Shown here piece by piece: positions 18,244-26,324 of a DNA stretch of 64,000 bases. The position numbers and the translations under genes are program-made. Positions within the stretch are counted from its first letter, which is position 1, and each line of letters opens with the position of its first letter. The stretch comes from Psychrilyobacter piezotolerans. Lineage in GTDB: Bacteria; Fusobacteriota; Fusobacteriia; Fusobacteriales; Fusobacteriaceae. The stretch covers positions 1 through 64,000 of the forward strand of contig NZ_QUAJ01000006.1 in assembly GCF_003391055.1 (NCBI RefSeq), given 5' to 3'. The notes beneath the pieces were generated by a model. The model worked only from the letters and a program-made list of their open reading frames with translations, ran no database searches and was not told the origin of the DNA.

Positions 18244-18824
18244 TGTCGGTAAAATTTTATAATGAAAATGCAGTAGATTTTTTTGAAAATACTGTAGATG
18301 CGGATATGGGGGAGACCTATAAGATATTCAACAGCTACCTGAAAAAAGGAGATACAATTTTAGATCTGGGATGCGGGAGCGGGAGGGATTCCCACTACTT
18401 TTCCAACTACGGTTATGAAGTGATCTCGGCTGATTATTCAGATGAGATGGTAAAGATGGCAGGAGATTATTTAAATAAAGAAGTCATTAAACTGGATATG
18501 CGTCAGATGGATTTTAAGCAAAAATTTGACGGGATCTGGGCTTGCGCTTCCATCCTTCATATAAAAAAAGATGAGATGGCAAAAGTTTTAGAAAAATCTC
18601 ATAAAGCCCTCAAAGACGGGGGGATTATGTATATGAGCTTTAAATATGGAGAAGGGGAAGTTCAAAGGGGAGGAAGACATTTTTCCAACTATACGGAAGA
18701 TACCTTCTCAAAACTTTTGGATTCTCTGGATATTTTTAGTGTTGAAAAATTTTGGAAAACAGCAGATGTGAGACCGGACAGGGGAGATGAATTTTGGCTC
18801 AATGTGATAGTAAAAAAAAAGTAG
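18243..18824 (+). CDS. Class I SAM-dependent methyltransferase
   Basis: A 193-residue Rossmann methyltransferase. Motif I is ILDLGCGSGRD, motif II ends in VISADYS, and the motif IV region is GIWACASILHI. There is no N/DPPY, so it is not a standard DNA N6-adenine or N4-cytosine methylase; it is closer to small-molecule or TehB-like enzymes. It overlaps the helicase stop by one base. The substrate is unknown; modification of an RNA, nucleotide or protein partner of the helicase is possible. Confidence 0.85.
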   Translation: MSVKFYNENAVDFFENTVDADMGETYKIFNSYLKKGDTILDLGCGSGRDSHYFSNYGYEVISADYSDEMVKMAGDYLNKEVIKLDMRQMDFKQKFDGIWACASILHIKKDEMAKVLEKSHKALKDGGIMYMSFKYGEGEVQRGGRHFSNYTEDTFSKLLDSLDIFSVEKFWKTADVRPDRGDEFWLNVIVKKK

Positions 18825-18845
18825 CCTAGGCTACTTTTTTTATTC
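18812..18845 (+). terminator. Terminator with the methyltransferase stop codon inside the stem
   Basis: AAAAAAGTAGCCTAGGCTACTTTTTT is a perfect palindrome (given here as one 26-base element at 18815-18840, key core GTAGCCTAGGCTAC); the TAG stop (18822-18824) is part of the stem. Confidence 0.9.
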
Positions 18846-18853
18846 GTCTTAGT

Positions 18854-18915
18854 GGAGTAAGTCACAATCGTCATTGTAGAAACAGTACCGCTGAAGCCTA
18901 ACGACTATAAACTTC
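18854..18915 (+). repeat. Degenerate intergenic repeat, copy R1
   Basis: A 62-nt block that aligns without gaps to 29428-29489 (I count 55 of 62 identities). It begins GGAGTAAGTCAC and ends AACGACTATAAACTTC. It contains a small hairpin ACAAT-CGTC-ATTGT. Further weaker similarity (GTGACAGAAA, CTCCTATGAT) runs through to about 19190. Confidence 0.7.
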
Positions 18916-19309
18916 GATTCAAAAGTTCTAATTATTATTACTTAGGTTTCTCTGATCTGAGATTCATATTTAAAATTCTTTCTAAAGTTAGAATTGATTT
19001 TGATACTCATGAAATCTCCATAGGAAGGAAGAGTTAGATTTTAAATTCGTGACAGAAAAAGCTTACAGGTTTTCTTAATCTGCGTAGATTAAAGGGTTTT
19101 CTGTGTATCTCAAAGAGATCCGCGTTCAAAGGATTTAAAAGAAAAAGCTCCTATGATCTAGCAGTAACCTTCAAAAATTTGCTTTAAAGTTGTATTTTTT
19201 TAGGTAATAGTATATCATTTCATGTAGCAGATATATGGTACTGCTATATTATTTCTACATTACTTTTATATCACCATATAAAAGCAAAGAAAAAGGAGGA
19301 ACAAATTTT
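18916..19309. other. Non-coding continuation of the R1 repeat region
   Basis: No credible gene. It carries short pieces shared with the regions at 20697-20830 and 29490-29670 (ATTCGTGACAGAAA, AATCTGCGTAGATT, CTCCTATGAT) and ends with the ribosome site AAAGGAGGAAC of the transporter gene. It could be relic DNA or the 3' part of a structured element. Confidence 0.4.
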
Positions 19310-20614
19310 ATGTTAACAAACCCAGTTTTATTATCAGTTATCTTGATGAGTGTTTTATGTCTTCTAAACTTGAATGTCATCTTATCTCTAATTATAGCTG
19401 CATTATTTGGAGGGCTTCTATCGGGTATACCTCTAAATGAAGTTATGAGTATCTTAGTAGGAGGGATGGGAGGAAATGCTGAAACGGCACTTAGTTATAT
19501 ATTGCTTGGAGCTTTGGCTACAGCAATTCACGAAACCGGCCTGGCTACATTATTATCTAAAAAAATCGCCAAGACAATAAAGGGGAAAAGGGCTGTACTG
19601 CTAATTATTATTGCATTCATCAGTTGCTTATCGCAGAACCTTATACCGGTTCATATTGCTTTTATACCAATTCTTATACCTTCATTATTAAAAATTATGA
19701 ATATATTGAAAATTGACAGGAGGGGAGCAGCTTGTGCTCTTACCTTTGGTCTTAAAGCACCTTATATTGCACTGCCTGTGGGATTTGGACTGATATTTCA
19801 TGGAATTATTGCTGATCAAATGACAGCAAATGGAATGGAAATTTCTAAATCAATAATCTGGGAAGGAATGGCTTTCCCGGCTCTAGGAATGGTAGTTGGT
19901 GTTTTGGTTGCAATATTTATCAGTTATCGAAAACCCCGGGAATATGAAATCACAGAATTTTCTGAAATGGACCTTATTGACGATGAAGAGATTAAATTTA
20001 CAAGATCACATTTTGCTGCCTTACTAGGGGCAGGAACAGCCCTGGTTATCCAGTTAACTATAGGCTCTCTGCCTCTGGGTGCAATTGTAGGTCTGGGAAT
20101 AATGGTAATCTTCAGGGCCATAAAATGGAACAGCCTCAATGATATAACCAACAACGGGATACATATGATGGGGTTCATTGCCTTTGTAATGCTGGTTGCC
20201 TCAGGTTATGGAGCGGTAATCAGAGAAACCGGAGGAGTCCAGGCTTTGGTTGATGTGACAGCAGGAATTGTCGGTGAAAGTAAATTTTTTGCCTCCCTTA
20301 TAATGATTATCCTGGGGCTGATCATCACCATGGGGATAGGAACTTCCTTTGGAACAATTCCTATTATCGCAGTTATCTATGTACCCCTTTGCTTAAAATT
20401 AGGGTTTAGTCCCCTTGCAACTGCAATACTTATAGGTACAGCAGCAGCACTTGGTGATGCAGGATCCCCTGCCTCCGACAGTACATTAGGTCCTACTGCA
20501 GGTCTCAATGCAGATAATCAGCACGACCATATTTGGGATACATGCGTTCCGACTTTCTTGCATTTTAATATACCCCTTGTAATATTTGGTGTAATTGGGG
20601 CAATGATCTTCTAG
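19310..20614 (+). CDS. Na+/H+ antiporter-family (YuiF-like) permease
   Basis: Inner-membrane transporter of about 434 residues with 11-12 predicted helices, in the ion-transporter superfamily. The C-terminal GDAGSPASDSTLGPTAGLNADNQ... segment and the N-terminal LLSVILMSVLCLLNLNVILSL fit the NhaC-like YuiF group (COG2056-type), whose members are annotated as Na+/H+ antiporters or amino-acid (possibly histidine) carriers. I use ATG 19310 (AGGAGG upstream); the extension to 19235 is unlikely because it lacks a ribosome site. Confidence 0.8.
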   Translation: MLTNPVLLSVILMSVLCLLNLNVILSLIIAALFGGLLSGIPLNEVMSILVGGMGGNAETALSYILLGALATAIHETGLATLLSKKIAKTIKGKRAVLLIIIAFISCLSQNLIPVHIAFIPILIPSLLKIMNILKIDRRGAACALTFGLKAPYIALPVGFGLIFHGIIADQMTANGMEISKSIIWEGMAFPALGMVVGVLVAIFISYRKPREYEITEFSEMDLIDDEEIKFTRSHFAALLGAGTALVIQLTIGSLPLGAIVGLGIMVIFRAIKWNSLNDITNNGIHMMGFIAFVMLVASGYGAVIRETGGVQALVDVTAGIVGESKFFASLIMIILGLIITMGIGTSFGTIPIIAVIYVPLCLKLGFSPLATAILIGTAAALGDAGSPASDSTLGPTAGLNADNQHDHIWDTCVPTFLHFNIPLVIFGVIGAMIF

Positions 20615-20660
20615 TCTATTATTTTTAAAGGAAAAATCACATAAAAATTTTATTATATTC

Positions 20661-20686
20661 AGGCACTCTTAGGAGTGTCTTTTTAT
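20661..20686 (+). terminator. Terminator of the YuiF-like gene
   Basis: An 8-bp stem AGGCACTC/GAGTGTCT (one G-U), loop TTAG, then TTTTTAT. Confidence 0.75.
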
Positions 20687-20696
20687 ATTTTTTCTC

Positions 20697-20830
20697 AACA
20701 ACTATAAACTTCAGATTGAAGGTCTTAATTTAAAAATAAAAAAACTTCTGTGTTGTAGCAGTAAAGCATATCCTTCGTGTAATTCGTGACAGAAATTTTA
20801 GTAGTACCCTGAGTAGATCACTGCCGGGAT
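20697..20830 (+). repeat. Degenerate intergenic repeat, partial copy R2
   Basis: Shares AACNACTATAAACTTC with R1 and R3, and GTAATTCGTGACAGAAA with the tail of R1, but lacks the GGAGTAAGTCAC head. Confidence 0.45.
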
Positions 20831-20922
20831 GTTATATTTAATAACAATAATAGGTAACATTTATAAAATATATATTATTTTAAAATATAATTTTTATATA
20901 TTAAACAAATGAAAAAATTATT

Positions 20923-20962
20923 TTAATACATTTCCCGCATATATGCACATATAAATAGAACA
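20923..20962 (+). repeat. 40-bp diverged direct repeat, copy 1
   Basis: Aligns to 21109-21148 with 31 of 40 identities, most changes being transitions; both end AAATAGAACA. The region between (20963-21108) holds no gene. Confidence 0.5.
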
Positions 20963-21108
20963 AAATCCACGCCTTTATTCACGTTTAGTTAACTTTTAAT
21001 TCAATATTAAGTTTAAAAAGGTATTTCTAATAACGATGAAAAAGGTCTGCCAGAGGTATATCATTTTTGTTCATAGGTACAATATATAAAATCAATATTA
21101 AAACCGTT

Positions 21109-21148
21109 TCAACACACTTTCTGTATATAAGTACATACAAATAGAACA
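21109..21148 (+). repeat. 40-bp diverged direct repeat, copy 2
   Basis: Second copy, ending 6 bp before the -35 box of the promoter at 21155. Its position suggests a regulator-binding or upstream-activating element. Confidence 0.5.
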
Positions 21149-21154
21149 TTATGG

Positions 21155-21183
21155 TTGACTTTAGTTATGTTTTGTTTTATAAT
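21155..21183 (+). promoter_or_regulatory. Consensus sigma-70 promoter
   Basis: TTGACT (21155-21160), 17-bp spacer, TATAAT (21178-21183): the best promoter in the window. It drives the membrane-protein gene at 21248. Confidence 0.9.
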
Positions 21184-21247
21184 GGATCTTGAAAATCAAA
21201 TGAAAAAAGATTTTTAAGCATAAAACAAAAAACTAGGGGGAACAAAA

Positions 21248-22789
21248 GTGGATTATTTAGTAAGTCAAATTTCGCACATCTCAGCATTAAATCATTTTTT
21301 TTTAACAATGATAATTTTAATTACAATGATTTTGGTTTCAAGAACCGTTGTAGCAGGAACTAAGTATTCGTCTATACTTATTATTGTTGTATTTGGATTG
21401 GTTATGGGATTTGTAATGGTAAAAAGTCAGGTGGCAACACCGGGGCTCAGTGAATTTCCAATGATAGTATTGGCCAGTAAAACCACCATTATAGCATTGA
21501 TTGCATCATTTTTTGTAGGCGGACAGGAGATAAAAAAGATATTCTTTAAAGAAAAGCTCAGTGCCGAGGAAATTATGATTCCTTCTAAAGAGGAAGTTAT
21601 ATTAGGAACAAACAGTACACAATTATTTTTCTTAATCAGGGCTTTCTTCATTTTAATAGGGATAGAAACAATTAAAATTTTACTTGTCGGATCTTCCGGA
21701 AAGAACGTTTTTGAAAATTCATATCTTCTATTAGCATATTTAAGTATTGTACTGTCAATAATTTTTATCGATAACAAGGCTAAAATATCACATAAACAAA
21801 GTTATATTAGAAGCGGATTCATTGAAATAATTGCAATTTTAGGAATTTTAATTTTATCCCTTAGGATATCCCAATTAATCCAGCCTATCATTGCTCTTCC
21901 TCAGATTTTCTTCGCAATGATTATATCTGCTGCATTGGGGATGTTATTATCTAACTGGAAATTCGGACCTACAATTAATTCCCTTTTATTTGCAGGAGTT
22001 CCAATTGTACTGGCTGGTACTTTTTTAGTCGGTGGTTCTAGAATGGGAGAAGCATTTAAAATATCGGGAGTTAAAAATGTCATGATCTACGGATTTTCAG
22101 GACAGTTATTCTGGATGTTTGCAGGAATGGCAATACTGATATTTTTAGGGAAGGTAAATCATGTGAATAATATAGCCCCTGGAATGGCAGGAGCACTGTC
22201 ACACTCAGGGCTGACTGGTGCATGTACCAGTGGAGACCTTGGAGAAAAGGCAGCAACAAGAGCTCCAATAATGATTAACGTACCATTTTTCGGACATATC
22301 TTTGTCTTTTCTATCTTAGCAGCCAGTGCAAAAAGAGGCAGTATAATTGTCGGGTGGGTTATACCTCTTGTTATTGCAGGAATAATATTAACAGCTCTTT
22401 CTATAAAGACATTAAGAAATTCCAATGAAGATGATGCTGAGGAGATAAAGGGTCTCATGCAGTTTTCATTCGGATGGCAGATTATAGCTGTATTTTCAAG
22501 TTTTACCCTGTTAAATATGGCGGGCATGCCCTTGGAACAGGTTTCCATAGCGGTGTCTTCTGCCTTATCTCACTTTGGGTTATTTGCAGCAGTCCAGGGA
22601 GGTATGTTTGGAGAAAGTGCAGCCGGATTGATAGCATTTATTTTTGCAATGCCATTCCTGGTACATCCCCTTGTATTTGGTATGTTTGGTAATGCCGTAG
22701 AAAATCAGGGTAAGATGGCGGTTAAATTAGTGAGTCTATTTACATTAATTGGTTTTATCGGTGTAGTATACTCAATGATCAGTATTTAA
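21248..22789 (+). CDS. Polytopic membrane protein, putative transporter
   Basis: A 513-residue integral membrane protein with about 13 hydrophobic helices. I cannot assign it to a named family with confidence. Gly-rich loops such as LSHSGLTGACTSGDLGEKAATRAP (written in part) and GMFGESAAGLIAF resemble substrate or ion-binding hairpins of the ion-transporter superfamily. A short soluble loop (about 95-120) with KKIFFKEKLSAEEI separates the first four helices from the rest. GTG start with AGGGGG upstream, a strong promoter, and a strong shared terminator. Its neighbours are two other carriers, which favours a transport role. Confidence 0.6.
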   Translation: MDYLVSQISHISALNHFFLTMIILITMILVSRTVVAGTKYSSILIIVVFGLVMGFVMVKSQVATPGLSEFPMIVLASKTTIIALIASFFVGGQEIKKIFFKEKLSAEEIMIPSKEEVILGTNSTQLFFLIRAFFILIGIETIKILLVGSSGKNVFENSYLLLAYLSIVLSIIFIDNKAKISHKQSYIRSGFIEIIAILGILILSLRISQLIQPIIALPQIFFAMIISAALGMLLSNWKFGPTINSLLFAGVPIVLAGTFLVGGSRMGEAFKISGVKNVMIYGFSGQLFWMFAGMAILIFLGKVNHVNNIAPGMAGALSHSGLTGACTSGDLGEKAATRAPIMINVPFFGHIFVFSILAASAKRGSIIVGWVIPLVIAGIILTALSIKTLRNSNEDDAEEIKGLMQFSFGWQIIAVFSSFTLLNMAGMPLEQVSIAVSSALSHFGLFAAVQGGMFGESAAGLIAFIFAMPFLVHPLVFGMFGNAVENQGKMAVKLVSLFTLIGFIGVVYSMISI

Positions 22790-22835
22790 AAGTAAGAGCG
22801 GGCTTCCCAGGAGAAGCCCGCTCTTACTTTCTATT
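22789..22835. terminator. Strong bidirectional terminator
   Basis: A perfect 18-bp stem (22789-22806 with 22813-22830, loop CCAGGA) between the convergent membrane-protein gene (+) and rtcB (-). Confidence 0.93.
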
Positions 22836-22840
22836 ATTTT

Positions 22841-24025
22841 CTATGCCTTAAAATTATAGAGGGGAATTATTTCATCGATGATTTCTACACATGGGTCCAG
22901 AAGAGGTATAATTTCATCCTTGGACTTGTATGCCTTGGGAGCTTCATCCAGAGTACCGCGGGATACCGAAGTGGTGTAGATTTCTTTCATGCTCTCTTTG
23001 AATTCATCCATATTCAGAAGATCTTTGGCCTTTCTTCTGGAGAGAACTCTCCCTGCCCCATGGGGTGCTGAAAAATTCCAGTCGGGACTTCCCTTTCCCC
23101 TTGCTACTATAGATCCATCCCTCATATTAAGGGGGATGATAAGTTTTTCTTTCCTGTGGGCAGATACCGCCCCCTTTCGCAGGACATAGTCTTCAAAGTT
23201 AAAGTAGTTGTGGACAGATTCCCAGAGGGGAACCTCCTTACCCAGAAGATATAGTGGTCTTCCATCCAGAGCCAGGGAGATCCCTTTTTTTATATACGAT
23301 ATATAGGAGGTGTCAAGATCAAGGTGACGGGCAATCCTCAAGACCATAAAAAGTCTGTTGAGAGTGGCAAAGGATTGACATATCTTCATATCCTCCAGGT
23401 ATTCAGAAACATTTTTTCCTTCCAGATATTTTAAGTCTCGGGGAACCTCCTCGCTGCAGTGTCTTTCTGCAACCCTTTGATGGTACTGTGCCGTCTGATG
23501 TCCCAGATGTCTCGATCCTGAGTGGACCAGAAGATATTTTTGCCCCCTGCGGTCTTTGGATACCTCTATAAAGTGGTTTCCAGATCCCAGGGATCCGACG
23601 GAAGACATATGTCTGTCAAAATCGGTATTGGTTTTATCCGAAAGGAGCTGAATTTTTTTTATGAACTGACGGGAAAAATTCTCCTCCTTCCAGCTTTTAT
23701 TAACATCGTGGCCGTGGGGGATCTCCCTCCTTATGAAGTTGTCCAGGGAACTAAAGTCTATCTCAATATCTTCAAGTTCTAAAACCGTGACTCCGCAGCC
23801 TATGTCTACACCTATAATATTTGGAATCACGAAATCAGGCGAAGGAGAGCAGGCCATTGTTAACCCGATAACCGATCCCTTACCGGAATGAACATCGGGC
23901 ATAACCCTTATCTTATTTTTAGAAAAGATTTTCAAATCGCAGATTTTTTTAATCTGCTGGATACAATCGTCTTCGAGGTCTTCAATAAAAACCTTAGCTG
24001 TATTAAACTGTCCTTTTATATTCAT
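22841..24025 (-). CDS. rtcB: RNA-splicing ligase RtcB
   Basis: Mn2+- and GTP-dependent ligase joining RNA 2',3'-cyclic-phosphate (3'-P) ends to 5'-OH ends. The 394 residues carry the full signature: MPDVHSGKGSVIG, GVDIGCG, LGSGNHFIE, HSGSRHLG, and the guanylylated His322 in PHGAGRVLSRR. Bacterial RtcB repairs tRNA or rRNA after ribotoxin or stress cleavage. AGGAG 8 nt before ATG 24025. No Archease or RtcR partner is adjacent; it appears monocistronic and constitutive. Confidence 0.95.
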   Translation of the reverse strand: MNIKGQFNTAKVFIEDLEDDCIQQIKKICDLKIFSKNKIRVMPDVHSGKGSVIGLTMACSPSPDFVIPNIIGVDIGCGVTVLELEDIEIDFSSLDNFIRREIPHGHDVNKSWKEENFSRQFIKKIQLLSDKTNTDFDRHMSSVGSLGSGNHFIEVSKDRRGQKYLLVHSGSRHLGHQTAQYHQRVAERHCSEEVPRDLKYLEGKNVSEYLEDMKICQSFATLNRLFMVLRIARHLDLDTSYISYIKKGISLALDGRPLYLLGKEVPLWESVHNYFNFEDYVLRKGAVSAHRKEKLIIPLNMRDGSIVARGKGSPDWNFSAPHGAGRVLSRRKAKDLLNMDEFKESMKEIYTTSVSRGTLDEAPKAYKSKDEIIPLLDPCVEIIDEIIPLYNFKA

Positions 24026-24201
24026 AATTTATCTCCTAATGTTTAAAAATGTTACTGACGATGATCAGGTCAGAGTAAAAAAAATAATAAACCATTCATG
24101 CTAACCTTTGTCTGTATAAGGATCCTCTTTTTTAGTTCAATTTGAGTTATATGCACTTAGGATATGAGTTTTAATTTTTAGCACTTCCTTTTGCAGCAAG
24201 T

Positions 24202-25563
24202 TTAAATTAGTTTATGTAAAATTATTGTAAATAATACCATTCCAAATAGAGCAAATGGATAGGTAGCGGCATACCCTGCAGCCGGATCATCGGAACCTAT
24301 TGTATCTACAGCCGCACCCAGTCCAGGAGTAGAGGTCATCCCTCCACATATAGCTCCCGAAAGCATAATCCAGTTGATTTTAAAAACATACTTACCTACC
24401 ACAAAACCTATAAACATAGAGAATAGACTTATAAGGATGGAGAATAAACACAGGTAAATACCATCTCCCATAAGGGAATTAATAGTGGCAAAACCATATC
24501 TTAATCCAACTACAGAAAGAAAAAATGTAAGGGATATTTCGCTTATTACCCCGATAATTTTTTTATCCATTCTAAAAGTCATAAATCCTATTTTTCCTAT
24601 ATATCCTAAAAAAGTAGAAGTAACTAGAATTGCCCCTGTAGAACCTAAACTAAAATATCCTAAGGGACCTAAATTAATTTTTATCATTCCAAGTGTATAT
24701 CCTGTAATACATGTAAAAAAAAATGCCAGAGTATCAAATCTTACAGGCTCAATATATTTAATTTTTATTGTATTTTTTATTTCATCCATTTCTTTTCTAA
24801 ATTCTTTGTATTCTTTTTCTAAATTCAATCTAAATATTTTTGGAAATAATTTCATGGCTAATATCACCATAAGAACTCCAAATGGATACCCCACAGCATA
24901 TCCAATTCCAACTTTAGATTCAGCATCAAGAATAAAAGCATTCACTTGATCTGGAGATAATGAAGAAGTGTTTATAGGTGTCAATGTCCCCTTAGGGTCC
25001 AGTATATTAAGAATTCTTTTTTTATTTTGTTGACTAAGAGAAGGATACTTTTCAGCCCATTCTTTAGCGTGCTCCCTGGATGCTTCAATTGCTGCAGCTA
25101 ATCCGGGGGAACTGGTTAGAGCTCCTGTGTAAACCCCTGAAACTTCATATGGATTTATTTTTTTGATCACAGTTGTAAGAACATAAGTTGTTCCGGCTCC
25201 TATGAATACAATTAGAAACCCTAAAGCAATAAACTTGGTTCCGTATTTTTTAACTATAACGGCAATATTATCCGCCACCAAAAGCCCAATAGTAGCTACA
25301 AAAAGAATTAAAAATAAAGTAAAAAACTTTTTATCTATAACGCTGACCTTTAGCAGGGATTCAAATATAGAAGTATTTGGTCCCTGAGTATCTACCATAT
25401 TATGGGCTATTTTAACTATCCACCACCCTATTCCCAGCCCAGAAAATAATGTACCTGAAGTTCCGATTTTTAAAATTCTTCCTAAAATCAGGCCTGTATA
25501 AATTGTTATAAACATAAGAGTGAAAGGGTTTGTCAGCCAATGAATACTTTTAAACATAAACAT
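24202..25563 (-). CDS. Aspartate/alanine-exchanger-family (YidE/AspT-like) transporter
   Basis: A 453-residue membrane protein with two Asp-Al_Ex repeats. Each contains a signature loop: first GALTSSPGLAAAIEAS followed by GIGYAVGYPFGV, second GGMTSTPGLGAAVDTIGSDDPAAGYAATYPFAL. The family exchanges aspartate for alanine or related acids. The two TrkA_C domains often found between repeats are missing; the linker (about 240-275) is a short charged helix. Start ATG 25563 has GAGGTG 7 nt upstream. It follows the Cys-rich protein gene after a 68-nt gap, possibly in the same transcript. Confidence 0.85.
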   Translation of the reverse strand: MFMFKSIHWLTNPFTLMFITIYTGLILGRILKIGTSGTLFSGLGIGWWIVKIAHNMVDTQGPNTSIFESLLKVSVIDKKFFTLFLILFVATIGLLVADNIAVIVKKYGTKFIALGFLIVFIGAGTTYVLTTVIKKINPYEVSGVYTGALTSSPGLAAAIEASREHAKEWAEKYPSLSQQNKKRILNILDPKGTLTPINTSSLSPDQVNAFILDAESKVGIGYAVGYPFGVLMVILAMKLFPKIFRLNLEKEYKEFRKEMDEIKNTIKIKYIEPVRFDTLAFFFTCITGYTLGMIKINLGPLGYFSLGSTGAILVTSTFLGYIGKIGFMTFRMDKKIIGVISEISLTFFLSVVGLRYGFATINSLMGDGIYLCLFSILISLFSMFIGFVVGKYVFKINWIMLSGAICGGMTSTPGLGAAVDTIGSDDPAAGYAATYPFALFGMVLFTIILHKLI

Positions 25564-25631
25564 ATAAATTCACCTCTTTTTGGAAGTTAAATTAAAAAAT
25601 TATATCTTTTTTCCTATTTTCCTGGATTTTT

Positions 25632-26099
25632 TCATGGAACAAGTTTTTTCTTCTCTTCAGGGGGTGAAACGTCTTCATCGGAATGATCTTCCTCTATATT
25701 GGGGTAAGGTTCACCTTCATTTTCAAAGCCGTATACCCCGAAGGTAATAACCTCTATTGCATCTGGATCTACCCCTGGGGTTTTCCCCAATTTTCTATTC
25801 CATGCAGCAGCACACTCTGGGCATGATTGTTCCCTTCCCTCTGTAACAATAAGATCAGCACAGATACAGTATCCCAAATAAATTGCACACCAAGAACAGT
25901 CGTTTTGAATACAGCAGTTATATTTCCCCTTCTCTCGGAGATCTTCCTTAGCTGTTTCAAGTTTATCTCTAAGTTGTTCAACACTGGGTTCATTGGTCTC
26001 TGTATAGTATCCTTTTGGCTCCCAAAATTCAGTAGTGTATAAAAAATATCCCAGGATAATTAAGATCACAGGAAGAAGGATATAAAGCAATTTCTTCAT
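25632..26099 (-). CDS. Membrane-anchored Cys-rich protein
   Basis: A 155-residue protein with an N-terminal helix (about 4-21) that is a signal anchor, then a cluster of eight cysteines (62, 63, 68, 71, 78, 80, 93, 96) arranged CC-x4-C-x2-C-x6-C-x-C-x12-C-x2-C, followed by AAAW and an acidic Pro-rich tail. The spacing recalls small exported metal-binding or heme-handling proteins, but I cannot name the family. Strong ribosome site GGGAGGTGAG. It is first in a possible operon with the AspT-like carrier and divergent from the binding-protein/GGDEF pair. Confidence 0.65.
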   Translation of the reverse strand: MKKLLYILLPVILIILGYFLYTTEFWEPKGYYTETNEPSVEQLRDKLETAKEDLREKGKYNCCIQNDCSWCAIYLGYCICADLIVTEGREQSCPECAAAWNRKLGKTPGVDPDAIEVITFGVYGFENEGEPYPNIEEDHSDEDVSPPEEKKKLVP

Positions 26100-26324
26100 C
26101 TTGACTCACCTCCCTTAAACTCTAGGTTATGTTTCTTATATAGGATTTTACCTTCTATTTCTTAATAATCCTTTATTAAAAATCAGCTAAACCTGCTGCA
26201 AAAGTAAAACTCCAATATATTTTTCTATGAAGGAGATCTTTTATTTAAGTGGTACATTATGTAATCGTTTATAACTATAGAGGATTTTTTAGGTTAAAAA
26301 AATAATGCAGTATGGAGGATTTTG

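Noticed and set aside
18243-18824. Methyltransferase as the modification half of a restriction system
   Set aside because: No N/DPPY or cytosine-C5 motifs; the fold resembles small-molecule methyltransferases.
19235-19309. N-terminal extension of the YuiF-like transporter
   Set aside because: The extension has no ribosome site, while AGGAGG sits properly before ATG 19310 and the family starts there.
22080-22692. Several open frames on both strands inside the 513-residue membrane protein gene
   Set aside because: Shadows of a real gene with clear start, promoter and terminator.
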